DNA of 64,000 nucleotides from Hemibagrus wyckioides (GCF_019097595.1 NC_080711.1:16881428-16945427), one strand, 5' to 3'. Shown: positions 24,421 to 37,079, counted from the stretch's first letter. Numbers and translations: made by a program. The notes: generated by a model from the sequence alone, not told the origin.

Positions 24421-25702
24421 AAAAATGAAGCTGAACGTCTCCCGTGGCCTACACAGATATGAAGAGCCAGATGTGTGTTATTCCCTCATTATTTTACTTT
24501 ACATAAAACCAGAGAACAGGTCAGAGTTTTTTTAAGTTCCTGTTAAATCTCAATAAAAAGTAAATAGTGCTGTCACTTCCAAACAAGCCATCATTAAAAT
24601 GACATCAAAACCATAAGAAAGATAACAAAACTATTATGTACGGCCAAATTAAAGGGTTGGTCATTCTTAAAAAGAGAGAATGCACTGGTAAGCTCGGGAA
24701 CAGCAAAGGGCCCGAAAGACAACAGAAAACAATCTGTGCACCACAGAAGAATACATTCCCTGATTTTAATAAATAAATAAATAAATAAATTTACAAAAGT
24801 TGTCCAGATCAAGAACACCTTTGAGGAGTTAAGCATATCTGACAACAATCAACTGCATCAACTCAAACTTGCTTACTAAGAAATCTTTTGTGATAATGAG
24901 CGTCATTTTAAACCAGGTGGACTGTATTTATGTGTAAATTGTTAATACAAAGATTTACAAAAGAAATTGGTATTTTATTGGCAAAATTTTATATCCGACT
25001 TTTGCGCCTGAGGGTGTGCAAAGCTACCCATAAGACTAACTAATGTAAACTTGATTGAATTCAAGTCATACAATTTGCATAGATTACTGCACTTTTATAT
25101 CTGGAAAACACTGTCAAGTTTACATTTCTTATTTTTTATCACTTTTACAGCATAAAGCAGACACACTGCCACAGCATCCACAGCAACTTACAGAAGTCCT
25201 TTGGAGTATCTATCAAAAACACACTTTCTTGTTAGTTCACTTGGTCAGGGACTAAGAATACCATCGAAAACAAATTTTGAAATGCATTTTATATTATTGG
25301 CCTTCATTCAATAATCTGAAAGGAAACAGAGGATTGTGGTCTGTCTGAGCATAGCTGTAAGTTGTAAACATATTCTTCAGCTAATAGATTTAGCACTAGA
25401 TTATTATGAATGATATTTTACATTATTAAACATTTTTTAAATGAGTCCAAATAATTTTTATTCTCATTTTCAAGCTTTAACCTAATCTTTCATTTCAAGT
25501 GAAGATGGTTACTACATGGAAATCAGCTGTGCAATGCACATGCTTAGTAATTTTGTGCGACACGAACATACACACAAGTATTAAGTAAAAAAGTACTGTT
25601 CTTCATGTAGCTGAAACCTCCAACCTGCAATTTTATTCATGATGGTCTCTTTGCATCAACAGGCCAGAAGTTGTTTACCTTCTTTTTCTTTTTTAAAATA
25701 GA

Positions 25703-25914
25703 TACACTACCACTCAAATGTTTGGAATCACTTGCATATTTCAGCAAAGTTTGAAGAAAACATTTATCATTTCCATCAAAATCATTATTTCTAACTCTGA
25801 CATGTCAGCATGTCCTGTTCTTTTGCTATATTTTCTATCCAGACTAATTTCGTGTGCGTTTCCTTGGAAAACAATACATTTTTGAGTCATCCCAAACTTT
25901 GGAGCAGTAGTGTA
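25703..25914. mobile_element. short Tc1-derived MITE with terminal inverted repeats
   Basis: About 208 bp flanked by TA. The left end is CACTACCACTCAAATGTTTG and the right end, read in reverse complement, begins CACTACTGCTCCAAAGTTTG. The ends resemble a fish Tc1 family whose tip is CACTACCGTTCAAAAGTTTG. There is no transposase frame, so it was moved in trans. Confidence 0.75.
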
Positions 25915-26587
25915 TATAAAATGTTCTGTCATTAATGATGTCATTTTTGTCCATCAAAAATTGCTGAATTTTTCAAGACCTTTCAGTACTTGGTAGTGCA
26001 AAAATGTCCCAGTCAGTGCCTTTTGGGTACCAATTTTTTGTACCCAGACCGAGTCTGCTTCCTAAACATGTGTCTTTCAGGCAGTGATCTGAAGCCCCAG
26101 TGGCTCTGAGTTATTCAGAGTCAACTGTAAGTCTTCATAGCAAAGAATTAAAATAAAAAAAAAACAGCTGATTTAAAAAAAGTGTTATACTTAATATTCT
26201 GATATTATTTGCATTTTAAATAAAAACAGCTTGAAGAATTTTATATTAACAATTTAAGATATAGTAGTTTTATAATTTAATTACTTGAAAGAAAAAATTA
26301 GAAACAATTAATTTAGAAGGTAACGATTTCCTATAATATATTCATATGGAGATTTCTTCCGCTTCCATGTATAATCCTTTTTTTTACCAGCCTAAATTCT
26401 ATTTCACTGCAACTTTTGGGAATAGAAGGTCAAGAAAAGAGGGAGAGAATTCTGGCTCATAGACATACATCTTTCCTGACGGAATGGATTTGCCCAGACA
26501 TATCACTGAGCCCAGGCTCAGACTTGAGAAGGTTTTATTTCTGTTGCTGAAAATCCTCCCTCAGTCCCTCCCTCTCTTGGTTTCTTG

Positions 26588-26612
26588 CACACACACACAC
26601 ACACACACACAC
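26588..26612. repeat. (AC)n microsatellite
   Basis: A dinucleotide run of about 12 units in glis2 intron 1. Confidence 0.92.
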
Positions 26613-27539
26613 CAGTCTTTGCTTGCTCATTGTAGTTGGGTTGAACTATTGTGGGTAATTCTGGAGAATCCAGGGTGTTGGCCATGCAAGTAAATAATAA
26701 TATGAAACAGCTGTGCCTCCATTCTAAGTGCAGGAGCTTTTGGTACAGTACACTGCTGAGTGCTCTAAAATTCAAAACAATCATGGTCATCATCTGGAGC
26801 CATACCACTCAGACAAACATCTCTTGACATGAGTACCTAATTATTTCTTGTTTCCTGTTCTTTCTTAATTTCTACAGTGGTTCACCCTCGCTCTGGCATT
26901 TTCTTTGAGAAGAGAGGTCTTCTCCAAATCAAAGAGGGGTGAAATGGCTTCAAATAAGGGAAAAAGAAGGGGAAAGAAAAAAGGCAGAAAATGTATAATA
27001 GAGGTTGGATGTTAGTGGTGTGGACCAAGTTGTCACAGCCCAGCCCAAACAGTAGAAGAACTGTGGATGTTTGGTGTGAGCCACACACAAATTATGGTGT
27101 TCCAACAAGGTACTTGGGAGATGGAAAACGGTAGTTCTTGATTGGTGTGAGGTTGCTATATGGCAGATGCACCATTAAGGAGGAGAAGCAACCCTTCCAG
27201 GAGAAAACTGTAAGGCCACACTGTGCTTAGTGGTTAGTGTTTAACTGGAGAGGAATGCATGGTCTGGGCCCAGCTAAGGAGGGTCTAGTCTCGTCCTGAT
27301 CAGTGTGCAACTCAGGCTTCTCTGTTCACATATCAGCTCTGAGTCCAGAATCCAGAGTTTTGTCTCTCCGGGTTCGCTCCCTTTGGCATATTACCATACA
27401 TTTCCTGTAAAGTCAATTAGGGTATCTATTTTATTTTCATTAAAGGTCATTTGAAAAGGCAGATTTATTTTAGTTTGTATTTGCTACAGTACATTTTTGA
27501 TGGGTCAAAGATTTGGTTTTTAATTGCTTGAACGTGAAT

Positions 27540-28060
27540 CAAACACGTCTTCCAAAAGCTTTTCACAATGTTTTACCAGATTTGCTGCTCATTCCTCCTG
27601 ACTGAAGTCAGATCTGTAGGCCTCCTTGCTCAAACTTTTTCAGATCAGTCCATAAATTCTCAGATTCAGATTTGTGATAACTGCCAAAATACAGCCACTG
27701 TAATACTTTCACTTAGATGTCCTAGCTATCATTTTGTTACAACTCACTGTCCTGCTGGAAGACCCATTGCTGACCATGATTCTGGACAATGAGGTTGCTT
27801 CAAGATTTCTATAATCTTTGTTCTTTGGGAAAAATCAGTTCCTCAACCATTTTTCTCCATACATACAGTGGATCAACATGGCCATGAAATTTTTGGTTTC
27901 ATTTGATCAGAGAACACTTAAGGAAGATGATCACCTGTAAAATGCTGTCTGGCTTTTTTATGCTGGTCTTATACTGCATTTGACTAACTTCAGAAGTGGA
28001 AAGTCATTTCTGACCACAGTGTGTTTAAAGTACAAAGTGGGGAAAAACATGGATTACTCC
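27540..28060 (-). mobile_element. Tc1 remnant, antisense, salmonid/zebrafish Tc1 type
   Basis: The plus strand shows the antisense pattern of a Tc1 gene: GGCCTCCTTGCTCAAAC, CTGTCCTGCTGGAAGACCCA, TTCATTTGATCAGAGAACAC and CTGGCTTTTTTATGCTGGT, in the expected order and spacing. All frames are broken and the ends are not recognisable. Confidence 0.55.
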
Positions 28061-30559
28061 ATGCTTGTCTTTTGTTAGCAACAAACTAGTAAACTCACTA
28101 TGATGAGTGATGTTTATTTTCCTCCTCAAAACAGCAAACTGAACAGTCAATGTTAAAGATTTAACACATGAATGTTTCTCGTTTGTTCAATCTGAAGCAA
28201 ATACATGTAAATACCTCCTTGAAATCGATTACCTTTAAAAATTACCTTTAAATGTAAGAAGTGATGCTCTACATCTGATTATGTGTGGCAGCATACAATT
28301 CCCTGATCTCTAGCAGAGAAGTTCCACAGTAATAATTTTAAGTTTTTTCCAACCTTATCCTGGCCATTGGTCAGGAATTACAAAGAAGTACAATTTCATG
28401 TATGTACACTTCTGGCCCACAAATTTCCACTAATGCTTATACAGCTAAATCATATTTGTTTTATTAAATGATTGCTTTAAAATAACCTCCCATGTAATTA
28501 GAGCCGATGTTCTAACTGACTTATCAAAAGAAATGTCAAGTAGCATGAAATGAGTAGAGTTGTGAAAATGAAATATCTTTAGTTTAAGTATAGGTCAATT
28601 TTAAGTGGCTTGCATAAATGACTAAAATTCATATAGTATAAGTGAGCTGAGAGAAAGCTGTAGCTCAGCATAATACCAGGAAATTATTTGATTGCTACCT
28701 TCACAGCAGGTTGTTACAGTTTTATGATGTACCCACAGTCATTCTCATGCAGTCAGGTATCTCCTAACTCTTGACCTTTGAAGATCCTGTTAGGATACAG
28801 CAGGTTACATCTTTGCTCTGGTCTTCAATTAATACTATGCCACACAACTTTTTGTGTGATAAAAAATGGTCAGCTAAAATGTTATGACAGATTTTATGTT
28901 ATATCCATATTTTCTTATAAATACATGTGTAAACTTTTAAATGATTATATGTAAAGCAATTTATGAAGTTAGTATTAAAATGTTAAGTACTGCATAAATA
29001 ATTATTACTATTATGTTTTTCCAGTTCTGTCCCATTTTCAAGTTTCCAGTGTGTTTTAAGGCATGTTTCTGTATTGCGTTTGACCCCTCACAGTTCCAGA
29101 TAAGCTGTAATCAGATTTGGAGCTCCTTGTCAGTCATAAGGATAAATATAAATTTTCATTTTAAACTTTTGAAATTTTTATATTCCTGTAAAACTGTTTT
29201 GCGACATTTTCCATTCTTAAAAGCGCTGTACAAATTAAATTTTAATTTAATTAAATAATGCAACAACCTGCCAAATTCAAATTTTACCTGCACTTCATTT
29301 CTGTGGACCGGGTTTGACCTTGTTTTCTCAACTAAAGTGGAACAACACTGTGCTCACTAGCGAGGCCTGTTACTGGGCCCTCCAGCATCTCACTGCTGTC
29401 AAATGTCTCAAATTTCCAAACTTTCATTGTTGCCTTGTTGACTGTAGTTCATATTATCTGTGGTCTTCTTCAGTACATAAGAATGATTCTCTTTGAGCTT
29501 TCACTGTGTTCTGTTTATCTACAATTTCACATAAGGACTAGCAAGTTGATATAGCATCCAACACTAGGGGTAAAAATGAATGGAATTCAGCAGCTTTATT
29601 TCTCAGAAATGTATGCGCAAGAGTGGATTTGAAAACTTTTTAGAAACCCGCTTAACCCTACCACTGTTTGAAGTTCAGGTAAAGAATTCAGGTCACTTCT
29701 GCACCAATTCGTATATGGGATCATAAATCACAATCTAAACGAACTACATAATTTTAGCTAGATTACAATTTTTACTATACTGAATGCACCAAATCTGCAC
29801 TATTATACATAATCTGATATCTAGCTATGTTTTCGGGTTGCTTCATATTCTGTTGTGTTTTGAGTGCAGCATTGCAATTTCCTACAGACTGATTAGTATG
29901 ATTAAGGCTGTGGAATAAAAAAAAGTAATGTTATTACAAATGTTAAACTATTAGACTATTCTTTGCTTCGTTACAGTGCACCAGTAAACCATGAGAAAAC
30001 CCACTGTTCTTGGCAATAAATGCAATGCATCTTGTGAAAGACATATAAGAGTGGTTTACTCTATAGTGTAAAGTATGGTCATCAACAGCAAAAGGCATGC
30101 CAAGGAGTCAAAATATATACCCTTACTTGTATGGACAGGCAATGCAACACTGAGACTTGTTACTGCTGCATCAATCAGCCTTGGGCACAGAGAACTAGCT
30201 AGCTCTTATAGTGTGACAAACGACCTGAGCAAAAGCTGCTATGCCCCTGAGCATGTACTTGTCCTTTCATTTCAGATTCTCCGTGTCATTTGGTTAACTA
30301 CCTTCATGCATTCAGGCTCTGTAACAGTCAAGCCATGTGTGGCCTCCAGTGACAGGCTCTGATCCAAGGGCCCAAACTCAATGCACTCCCCAATTAAGCC
30401 CAGGGTTTGTGAAGTTGCCTAACTGGTATAAACACAGTTCATTCACCGCACATCTTCAGTGCCAATCAGGCTGAGCTTTTATTCATGTATTTCTCTCTGA
30501 ACAGCCAAGCCACTATAAAAGGCTTATATCAACATATACCCATAATGGGGGTCGATAAC
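28061..30559. other. glis2 intron 1, promoter-proximal stretch
   Basis: AT-rich intron leading to the CpG-rich promoter. At about 29220-29256 the end (AAAGCGCTGTACAAATTAAA) resembles the tail of dispersed repeat R1. I see no gene. Confidence 0.4.
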
Positions 30560-31780
30560 TGTCCTTCTACTACCAGGACGCTCCACGTAGCCGACGCTGC
30601 GAACCGCGAGCCAAATAAACAATCATTATAAAAATTGGTCATTCGTAAAAGCTAGAACTGACAGCTGCACACATCTCAATCAAACTACACCCACGTCGTG
30701 TTAACTAAAATATTTGTCAAAAGCAGACCAGACTCGGTTGGCGGACGATGCAACATCGTGTGATACAGTCCACATTTAGGGTTAGTGAGTTTGTGAAGGC
30801 GGGCTTACCTTTGAAGAAACTGAGAAATGAATATGGTAGAGCTGGCTTCGACTCGAAGTGACGTGAAACTTCCCTGTGAGAGTGGTTATAGAAATTCCTT
30901 TGTTTATTTTGTTAAAATGCTATTAAACAAGCGTCCGTCGGTGAATTGGGTTATTCTGCACGCCTGAATACACGCGTCTCGTCACCGTTTAGCAATCTGG
31001 CTCTGTAGCGGTCTTCTGTCAGACCATTGTCGTTACAAAAACGGGCAGGAGAAACACAAATGAACAGATAACTGCGCAGTATCTTAATAAAACAGTCAAA
31101 TAAAAACAAAAAGCCGACCGCGAGAAAAGAAAGAGGCGACAAACAGCCTAGTTAACGTTACTTTAAAAAACAAACAAAAAAAAACATGAGATTATTACTC
31201 TCAGTCGAGAACCTAACCTAACTGTGTCAACACTTGAAACAGTGTCCGTAATCTTCATAGGTTGAAGTCCAGTAACGGCGGTCATAAGAAAAAATAACCG
31301 TTGTCGATTTTTTCTGAGGATCAAGGTGCATCCCGTATTAGAAGAGATTGGTCTAGACGGGTTTCTTTGGGTGGTCGTTCTCTTGGGGGTCTTAAGGGAG
31401 GGAGGGGGCCGCGCAGGGTGAGAGAAAGAAGAGATGTCTTGTCCAGATAATATATCCTTAAAACGTTTTTCCTCTCTAGTTTTTCCACGTTGTTTTTTCT
31501 TGTCTTGCTGAGGTGATAACGCGCAAAGCTGGCTCTATCAGCCAACCCCCCCGCCACGGACTCAAGCCCGTGTGCGGTGTCTCCCTCCCGGTGCGGAGCG
31601 GACACTGGCCCTGACTCCTTCACCCAAACTTGCTCCCAGGCTGCCCGTTTAGCGCATGCGCACTGCGCCGGGAGAGGGGCCGTGCTCAACTCTCCCTCCT
31701 TCCCTCCGCCTTGCCACGATGCGGCCACGTCCCAACCCGCGCACTACAGCCACTACTGTAAACCAGCACGCCACCTAGGC
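30560..31780 (-). promoter_or_regulatory. glis2: CpG-rich putative glis2 promoter with non-coding exon 1
   Basis: CpG frequency rises sharply against the AT-rich surroundings, for example around 30580-30610 and 31540-31740. On the minus strand a strong donor (TTCAAAG then GTAAGC) has its last exon base at 30809. This would suit a non-coding first exon spliced to the acceptor before coding exon 1 at 8379. The transcription start is not defined. The long minus-strand open frame at 31728-31321 has no domain and is probably chance in GC-rich DNA. Confidence 0.65.
31368..31376. promoter_or_regulatory. perfect GLI/GLIS consensus site TGGGTGGTC
   Basis: This 9-mer equals the GACCACCCA consensus of Gli-type fingers and lies inside the putative glis2 promoter. 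A second exact copy lies in the intron at 23710-23718. Function is inferred only. Confidence 0.4.
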
Positions 31781-32259
31781 GTCCCAAACCGCATACCACT
31801 GCGCTGCTTAGGATGGAAAAATACACACAGTCCACAGTCTATGTTTTTTCTGTATAGTAGTAGTTTTTTTTAAACAACTACGTCGTGTAAATTAACAAAT
31901 AGAAGAAATATATTTAATTAATTAAGGTTAATTGGGAAAGGTTGTAAAGTTCAAGTGTGCACTAGAATAAACAACTTAGACTGCAACGTTGTTTAATGAT
32001 TGACTCTGTGTAGATATCTGCCAGTGTTATTGTTTGTTTTAAAAGCAAGTGTCAGGTTATCTTAAATGATCTTAAGGTTTAAGATCAGGTGCACTACTGC
32101 GTTCTTGGCCATCTGGAGGTACTTACTGGTGAATGCTAGTGGGCAAATAAACTGAAAGTTTATCAGTTCAATCATGACATGTTAAGAGTCTACTTCTCAA
32201 GTGGAGAGAAAAAAAATGGGCTCCTCCTTTGCTAGCCCTAAAAATGAATAAACTGGCTT

Positions 32260-32440
32260 TGGGTTGATGTAAACAGAACTAACCCTGGATAGGTTACTTA
32301 CATTACAGTGCACAGTTGCATTCACATACACATTCACACCTAGGAGCAAATGAGCATATTCAATCTGTTTACCTGTCTGTTTTTAGACATTGGGAGAATA
32401 CCCACACAAACACAAGAACCACACGCAAATCTCAAGAGCT
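32260..32440. repeat. dispersed repeat R2 fragment
   Basis: ACATTCACACCTAGGAGCAA and the later GGAGAATACCCACACAAACA match a common fish repeat. Related pieces are at 37.1-37.3 and 42.0-42.6 kb. Confidence 0.55.
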
Positions 32441-32484
32441 TAGGATCAAAGACAAAAAATAAAAAAAAACATGTTTTGGGGTTT

Positions 32485-32726
32485 GGGGCAGTGGCAGCTC
32501 AAGTGGTTAAGGCTGTGTTGTTGCTCAGAGGGTTGAGATTCAAGCCCCAGCACTGCCAAGCTACCAATGGTGGGCAACTGAGCAAGGCCATTAACGCTCT
32601 AAATTCCAAGGGCGCTGCATCATAGCTGCCCCTGTGCTCTGACCCCAACTTCCTCAGCTGGGATATGAAAAGAATTCCACTGTGCTGTAATGTATGTGTG
32701 GTGATAATAAAGATGTCGTCTTCTAG
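32485..32726 (+). mobile_element. tRNA-derived SINE
   Basis: The head resembles a tRNA promoter: box A-like GTGGCAGCTCAAGTGG and a box B-like GGTTGAGATTCAAGCC about 40 bases on. The body reads CCAGCACTGCCAAGCT then TGAGCAAGGCCATTAACGCT, and the tail CACTGTGCTGTAATGTATG followed by ATAATAAAG. This structure is a familiar SINE of otophysan fish. It lies in the spacer between the divergent glis2 and tfap4 promoters. Confidence 0.8.
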
Positions 32727-32819
32727 TGTATCCTGTAAATTACTCTAGTTGAAATACACATTAGTGCAATGTCACCAGTGGTACTGCTATATACCTATTT
32801 GCTACTGACCATTTTATTT

Positions 32820-33052
32820 TTATTCTTACCTATTTACCATGTGGACAAATGACCATCACACCCATATGTTGGTCTTCCCCAAACTATTGCCACAAATTTA
32901 GAAGCACACAATTGTGCAGAATGTTGTTGTATGCTGTAGCATTACAATTTACCTTCACTGGAATGAATGGGCCCAAACCTGTTCTAGCATAACAATGCCT
33001 CTTGCACAAAGTATATAAACCTGAGTGGCCTGCAAAGAGTCCTGATCTCTTT
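32820..33052 (+). mobile_element. Tc1 family H fragment (sense)
   Basis: CATCACACCCATATGTTGGT and ATGGGCCCAAACCTGTTCTA, then GAGTGGCCTGCAAAGAGTCC (a WPAKSPDL remnant), mark the 3' half of a fish Tc1. It stops abruptly where the family F copy begins. Confidence 0.7.
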
Positions 33053-33716
33053 TACATATCACTTTTGCCTTATGGCAAGGTGCTTTATCATGCTGGAAAA
33101 GGCATTGTACATCATCAAACTGTTCTTGGATGGTTGTGAGAAGTTGATCTCAGAGGATGTTTTTGTACCATTCTTTATTCATGGCTGTGTTCTTAGGCAA
33201 AATTGTGAGTGAGCCCTTGCCTGAGATGCAACCCCACACATGAATGGTCTCAGGATGCTTTACTGTTGGCATGACACAAGACTGAGCTCACCTTTTCTTC
33301 TCCAGACAAGCTTTTTTCCGGATGCCCCGAACAATTACCCCAGTCCTCAGCAGTCCAATCCCTGTACCTTTTGCAGAATATCAGTCTGTCCTTGATGTCT
33401 TTCCTAGAGAGAAGTTGCTTCTTTGCTGCCCTTCTTGACACCAGCCCATCCTCCAAAAGTCTTCGCCTCACTGTCTTCGACTCACCTGATGTCACCTGGT
33501 CCTTTTATGGCAGGGCTGAAATGCAGTAGAAATGTGTTTTTTTGGGGATTAAGTTCATTGTCATGGCAAAGAGGGACTTTGCAATTAATTGCAATTCATC
33601 TAATCACTCTTCATAATGTTCTGGAGTATATGCAAATTGCCATCATAAAAATTGAGCCAGCAGACTTTGTGAAAATTAATATTTGTGTCTTTCTCAAAAC
33701 TTTTGGCCACAGCTAT
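33053..33716 (-). mobile_element. Tc1 family F copy (antisense), internally deleted
   Basis: An 81-codon minus-strand frame (33495-33250) keeps an N-terminal transposase stretch with VRRRLLEDGLVSRRAAKK and FCKRYRDWTAEDW. The outer end at 33716 reads CTTTCTCAAAACTTTTGGCC, a known Tc1 tip. The catalytic centre is missing, so it is non-functional. Confidence 0.8.
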
Positions 33717-34819
33717 ACAGAATGCAACAAGGCTTCATGTTCTAGGAAACTGGCAGAGAATGCTTGTTACTAACTGGTAACATCAAACAAATCCAAATTG
33801 TAAAGTAGAGATCAAGGTCAAAAGGCAGCCTTTGACTGGGAATGATAACCCAGCATGAGGCTGATAGCCACTCATAGCTTTTCCATAAAGCTCTTCCAGA
33901 TGTGGGATGTGAATTGTGTGCCTTGGTCACTATCTCTTCTTGTAAGCCAAAGTATCTGAATACGTGGATAAACAAGAGCTGTTTCAAAGGCTATGTGTAA
34001 TTTTGATAGTGGTATTAGGTGGAGGGATTTGGAGGGAATTGATAGAAAGTTACCATCATCACTGTTTTTCCATGGGATGCTTAGGAGATGAAGTCAAAAG
34101 CTACTTGAGACCATGGGCAATGCAATGTTGATATGGTCACTAGTTTACCTATGTTTAGCATACACAGGACATTGTATTGTATAAATTCAACATGTTTTAT
34201 TTATACTAAGAAGACATGTAGCCACAAAAATAACTCGATTCCACTAACTGTTATTTTCAGACACCCAGGGCTGAATTCTGAAGTCCTCTGTGGATTTGCA
34301 GATTTCTTTTTAAACGTAGTTGTTTCTATAGACAAAGCATAAATTGCTAAAAAAATAAATGTACTAATCGTTTTAATATTCATTAGAAGAATGCATTAGA
34401 AGACCCTCTGAGAACAGCAGTTGTGTCAAAGTTTTGCTACACTCTAGATAATGTAGCTCTGCTTACAAGAAAAATGATTAGAGAAAAAAATAGCATCATG
34501 GTGTAATGATTACACATGCACCTTTAAGCAGACCAATAAAATATTAGAACAAAAAAGGCATCAAAATAAATAGAAAGTAAAAAAAAACAACTAAAAAGAA
34601 AATCTCTTAGTGCTGCTCTCCAGCCTAACTGAAGATAACAAAATAATCCTAGATTTTTTATTAATATTGTAGCGAAATTAACTAGGTGTAAAACTACTGT
34701 AGAAAAATGCACACCATCAGTATGCAGCAGTAATGACTTCATGAATGATTACAACTGCAAATCAGAATAGCATTTGGGAATGTGAATGTTTCACACCCAT
34801 TCACCCATATATACATATA

Positions 34820-36160
34820 TACACTACTCACAAAAAGTTAAGGATATTCGGCTTTCGGGTGAAATTTCAGGATGCACCTAAAATGCACTATAACCTTTCC
34901 AGGTGAACTTAATTTGACCTTCTCTACACTTTTGAATGCACATGTCCAACTGTTCAATGTTTCAGTACTTTTTACAAGGTGCTTAACGGCAAAATTCACA
35001 ACTGGTGTTTGATCCATGAATCGACCAATAAATTTTCTGGTTCAATTAGAATTGGTATTTAAACAGTCCTCTTCATCATGCTGTTCACATTTTGACATCA
35101 TGAGACCAAGACCACACCTAACAATTGATCAACAGTACCTCGCCATTGCGAGGCTTCAAACAGGATGTTCTCAGAGGGAAGTGGCCACTGAGCTTAGAGT
35201 GTCACAAAGTGTCATCAGCAGTTTGCGACAGAGATACAGAGAGACTGGAAGAGTCACAGAAAGGCATAGAAGTGGACGTCCTTTGGCCACATCCCACGTT
35301 GACGACCGCTTCATTGTGATCAGTGCCCTGTGGAACCGGATGATGAATGCCACTCAACTCCAGGCACATTTAAGGGAGGTGAGAGGCACCCAAGTGTCAC
35401 GTCAGACCATTCAAAACAGTTTCCATCAGCGTGGTCTGCATGCTAGACAACCTGCAAGGGTACCTGACCACACCACCATGCACAGGCGCCATCGTCTTGC
35501 ATAGGCCAGGAAGCATTTACGCTGGACGAGGGACCAGTGGGCCTCAGTGCTGTTCTCTGATGAAAGTCGATTCATTTTGAGCAGAAACGATGGCCGCCAA
35601 CGATGTTGGAGATGTCAAGGAGAGCACTAGGCATCAGCAACTGTTGTGGTGGTGTTACAGTCTGGGCAGGTGTGTCTACTCAGTACAGAACTGCCCTATA
35701 TCTTGTGAATGGTACAGTGACAAGCCAATACTACCTGAATAACATCATTAATCCAGTCATTGTGCCCCTGCATGAACAACACAGGCCTAATATCATCTTC
35801 ATGGACGACAATGCTCCACCTGAGTCGCCGTGTAGAGGCTCGTAACCCTGCACCCCAGAACCTCAATGACCTGAGGGCCGCCCTTCAAGAAGAGTGGAAT
35901 GCCATGCCTCAGGAGACAGTAAGTCGACTCGTGAACAGCATGAGACGTCCTTGTCAAGCTGTAATTGATGGTGAAGGGCACATGACAAATTATTGAGACA
36001 TTGACATTTTTTGTTGTGGTATACCCACCACTGTTGTTGTCTTTTGTTTCAATAAATTGTTTGAGATGAGGAAATCACCATTGCATACTTCTACTTAAAT
36101 GCCATATCATTATATAACATCACTGTAGGATGAACTTTTTACATTTTCCATAAATTTCAC
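34820..36160 (+). mobile_element. Tc1 family E element, decayed, one intact tip
   Basis: The left tip, CACTACTCACAAAAAGTTAA, follows a TA. At the right, AAATTTCACCTGA corresponds to the inner part of the right repeat, but the tip is replaced by a TA microsatellite at about 36163-36182. Between them lies a broken transposase gene (35100-35996). Length about 1.3 kb. Confidence 0.82.
35100..35996 (+). pseudogene. Tc1 transposase pseudogene (family E)
   Basis: The frame starts MRPRPHLTIDQ and reads about 135 residues with a helix-turn-helix region (CSQREVATELRVSQSVISSL) and a GRP motif, then hits a stop near 35502. Downstream pieces in other frames include LFSDESRFIL, VTVWAGVSTQYRTALY and FMDDNAPP. 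The next segment jumps to RRVEARNPAPQNLNDL, so the stretch holding the third catalytic acid is deleted. It is dead by frameshifts and by loss of that acid. Confidence 0.85.
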
Positions 36161-36744
36161 CTGATATATATATATATATATAGCAGTGGCTGGCTGCTTT
36201 ACATCCTAGAAAGCCTTCATGTCTGTGTCAAGAATCTTGCGTTTAGTTATGTTGTTATAGCTAGTATTGTCAGAGTCCCTGCTTGGACTCTGCACACACT
36301 GAACATTGTTTTTAACGATGACATGTTAACACTGCATATGTCTAACATAAGCATGTCTCTCTGTATGTGTGTCTCTCTCACTTTCAAGATACACATGCTA
36401 CTCCTGAGGTACCAGTGCTCCTGACTGCTTCTGCTCACCATGGCTCACCTGCCTGATCCCTTCTGATGCCCTACTTCTGGGTGGTTCTCATCATTTGGAG
36501 ATTGCTCATTAGTGGTGAGAATAGCCCCACGTGGATTACCTAGAGATACATGGAACTGCTGTGGATAATACTACTTGTAGACCATGGAGATGGCTTTGGA
36601 CTGCTGTTGCCACAGAGGTCTCTGTCATTGAACATTTGATGAAATGTATGTAAGATCTATACTGAATTTGGAAATTATGCTGGTGCTAATATTCATAAAT
36701 TGCTTAAAAGCTCTGGAATACAAAATTGTATTTGACTATATAGT

Positions 36745-36985
36745 GTACAGTTACAGAAAGGAAATTATTACACACTATCGCACTATCTGGTGTCACAGAG
36801 GATGAGAATGGGTTCTCTTTTGAGTGTGGCTCCTCTCATGGTTTCTTCCTCATATCATCTCAGTCAGGTTTTTCTTGCCACCATTACTGCTGGCTTGCTT
36901 GTTAGGGATAAATCTAAATTTAAAATTTATAATTTTTTCTGATTTTTTTTTCCTGTAAAGCTGCTTCGCAAGAAAAAAACATTGA
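36745..36985. repeat. dispersed repeat R1 copy
   Basis: GGGTTCTCTTTTGAGTGTGG, GGTTTCTTCCTCATATCATC and TGGCTTGCTTGTTAGGGAT recur from 18.1 kb. It ends with CTGTAAAGCTGCTTCGCAA. Confidence 0.75.
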
Positions 36986-37079
36986 ATCATGCTCTTGACA
37001 TGCATCTACATGAATTTCTGCATTGTGTTGCTGCCATATGAGCAGATGTTATAGTTCATATCCATTTTACCTATTTTCT

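Larger units (their letters stand above)
24421..27539. other. glis2 intron 1, mostly unassigned
   Basis: AT-rich from 24.4 to 26.4 kb, with an (AAAT)n tract near 24772-24790 and a MITE at 25703-25914. From 26.4 to 27.4 kb base composition is more balanced and purine-rich, with an AC repeat at 26588-26612. No gene or repeat family was recognised in that last part. Confidence 0.4.

Noticed and set aside
31321..31728. 135-codon minus-strand open frame beginning MAASWQGGGK in the CpG-rich block
   Set aside because: No known domain, GC-rich sequence where stops are rare, and it lies across the predicted glis2 promoter and exon 1.
32485..32560. Possible tRNA gene from box A/box B-like motifs
   Set aside because: The box B is imperfect, no acceptor stem closes, and the rest matches a SINE body and tail.
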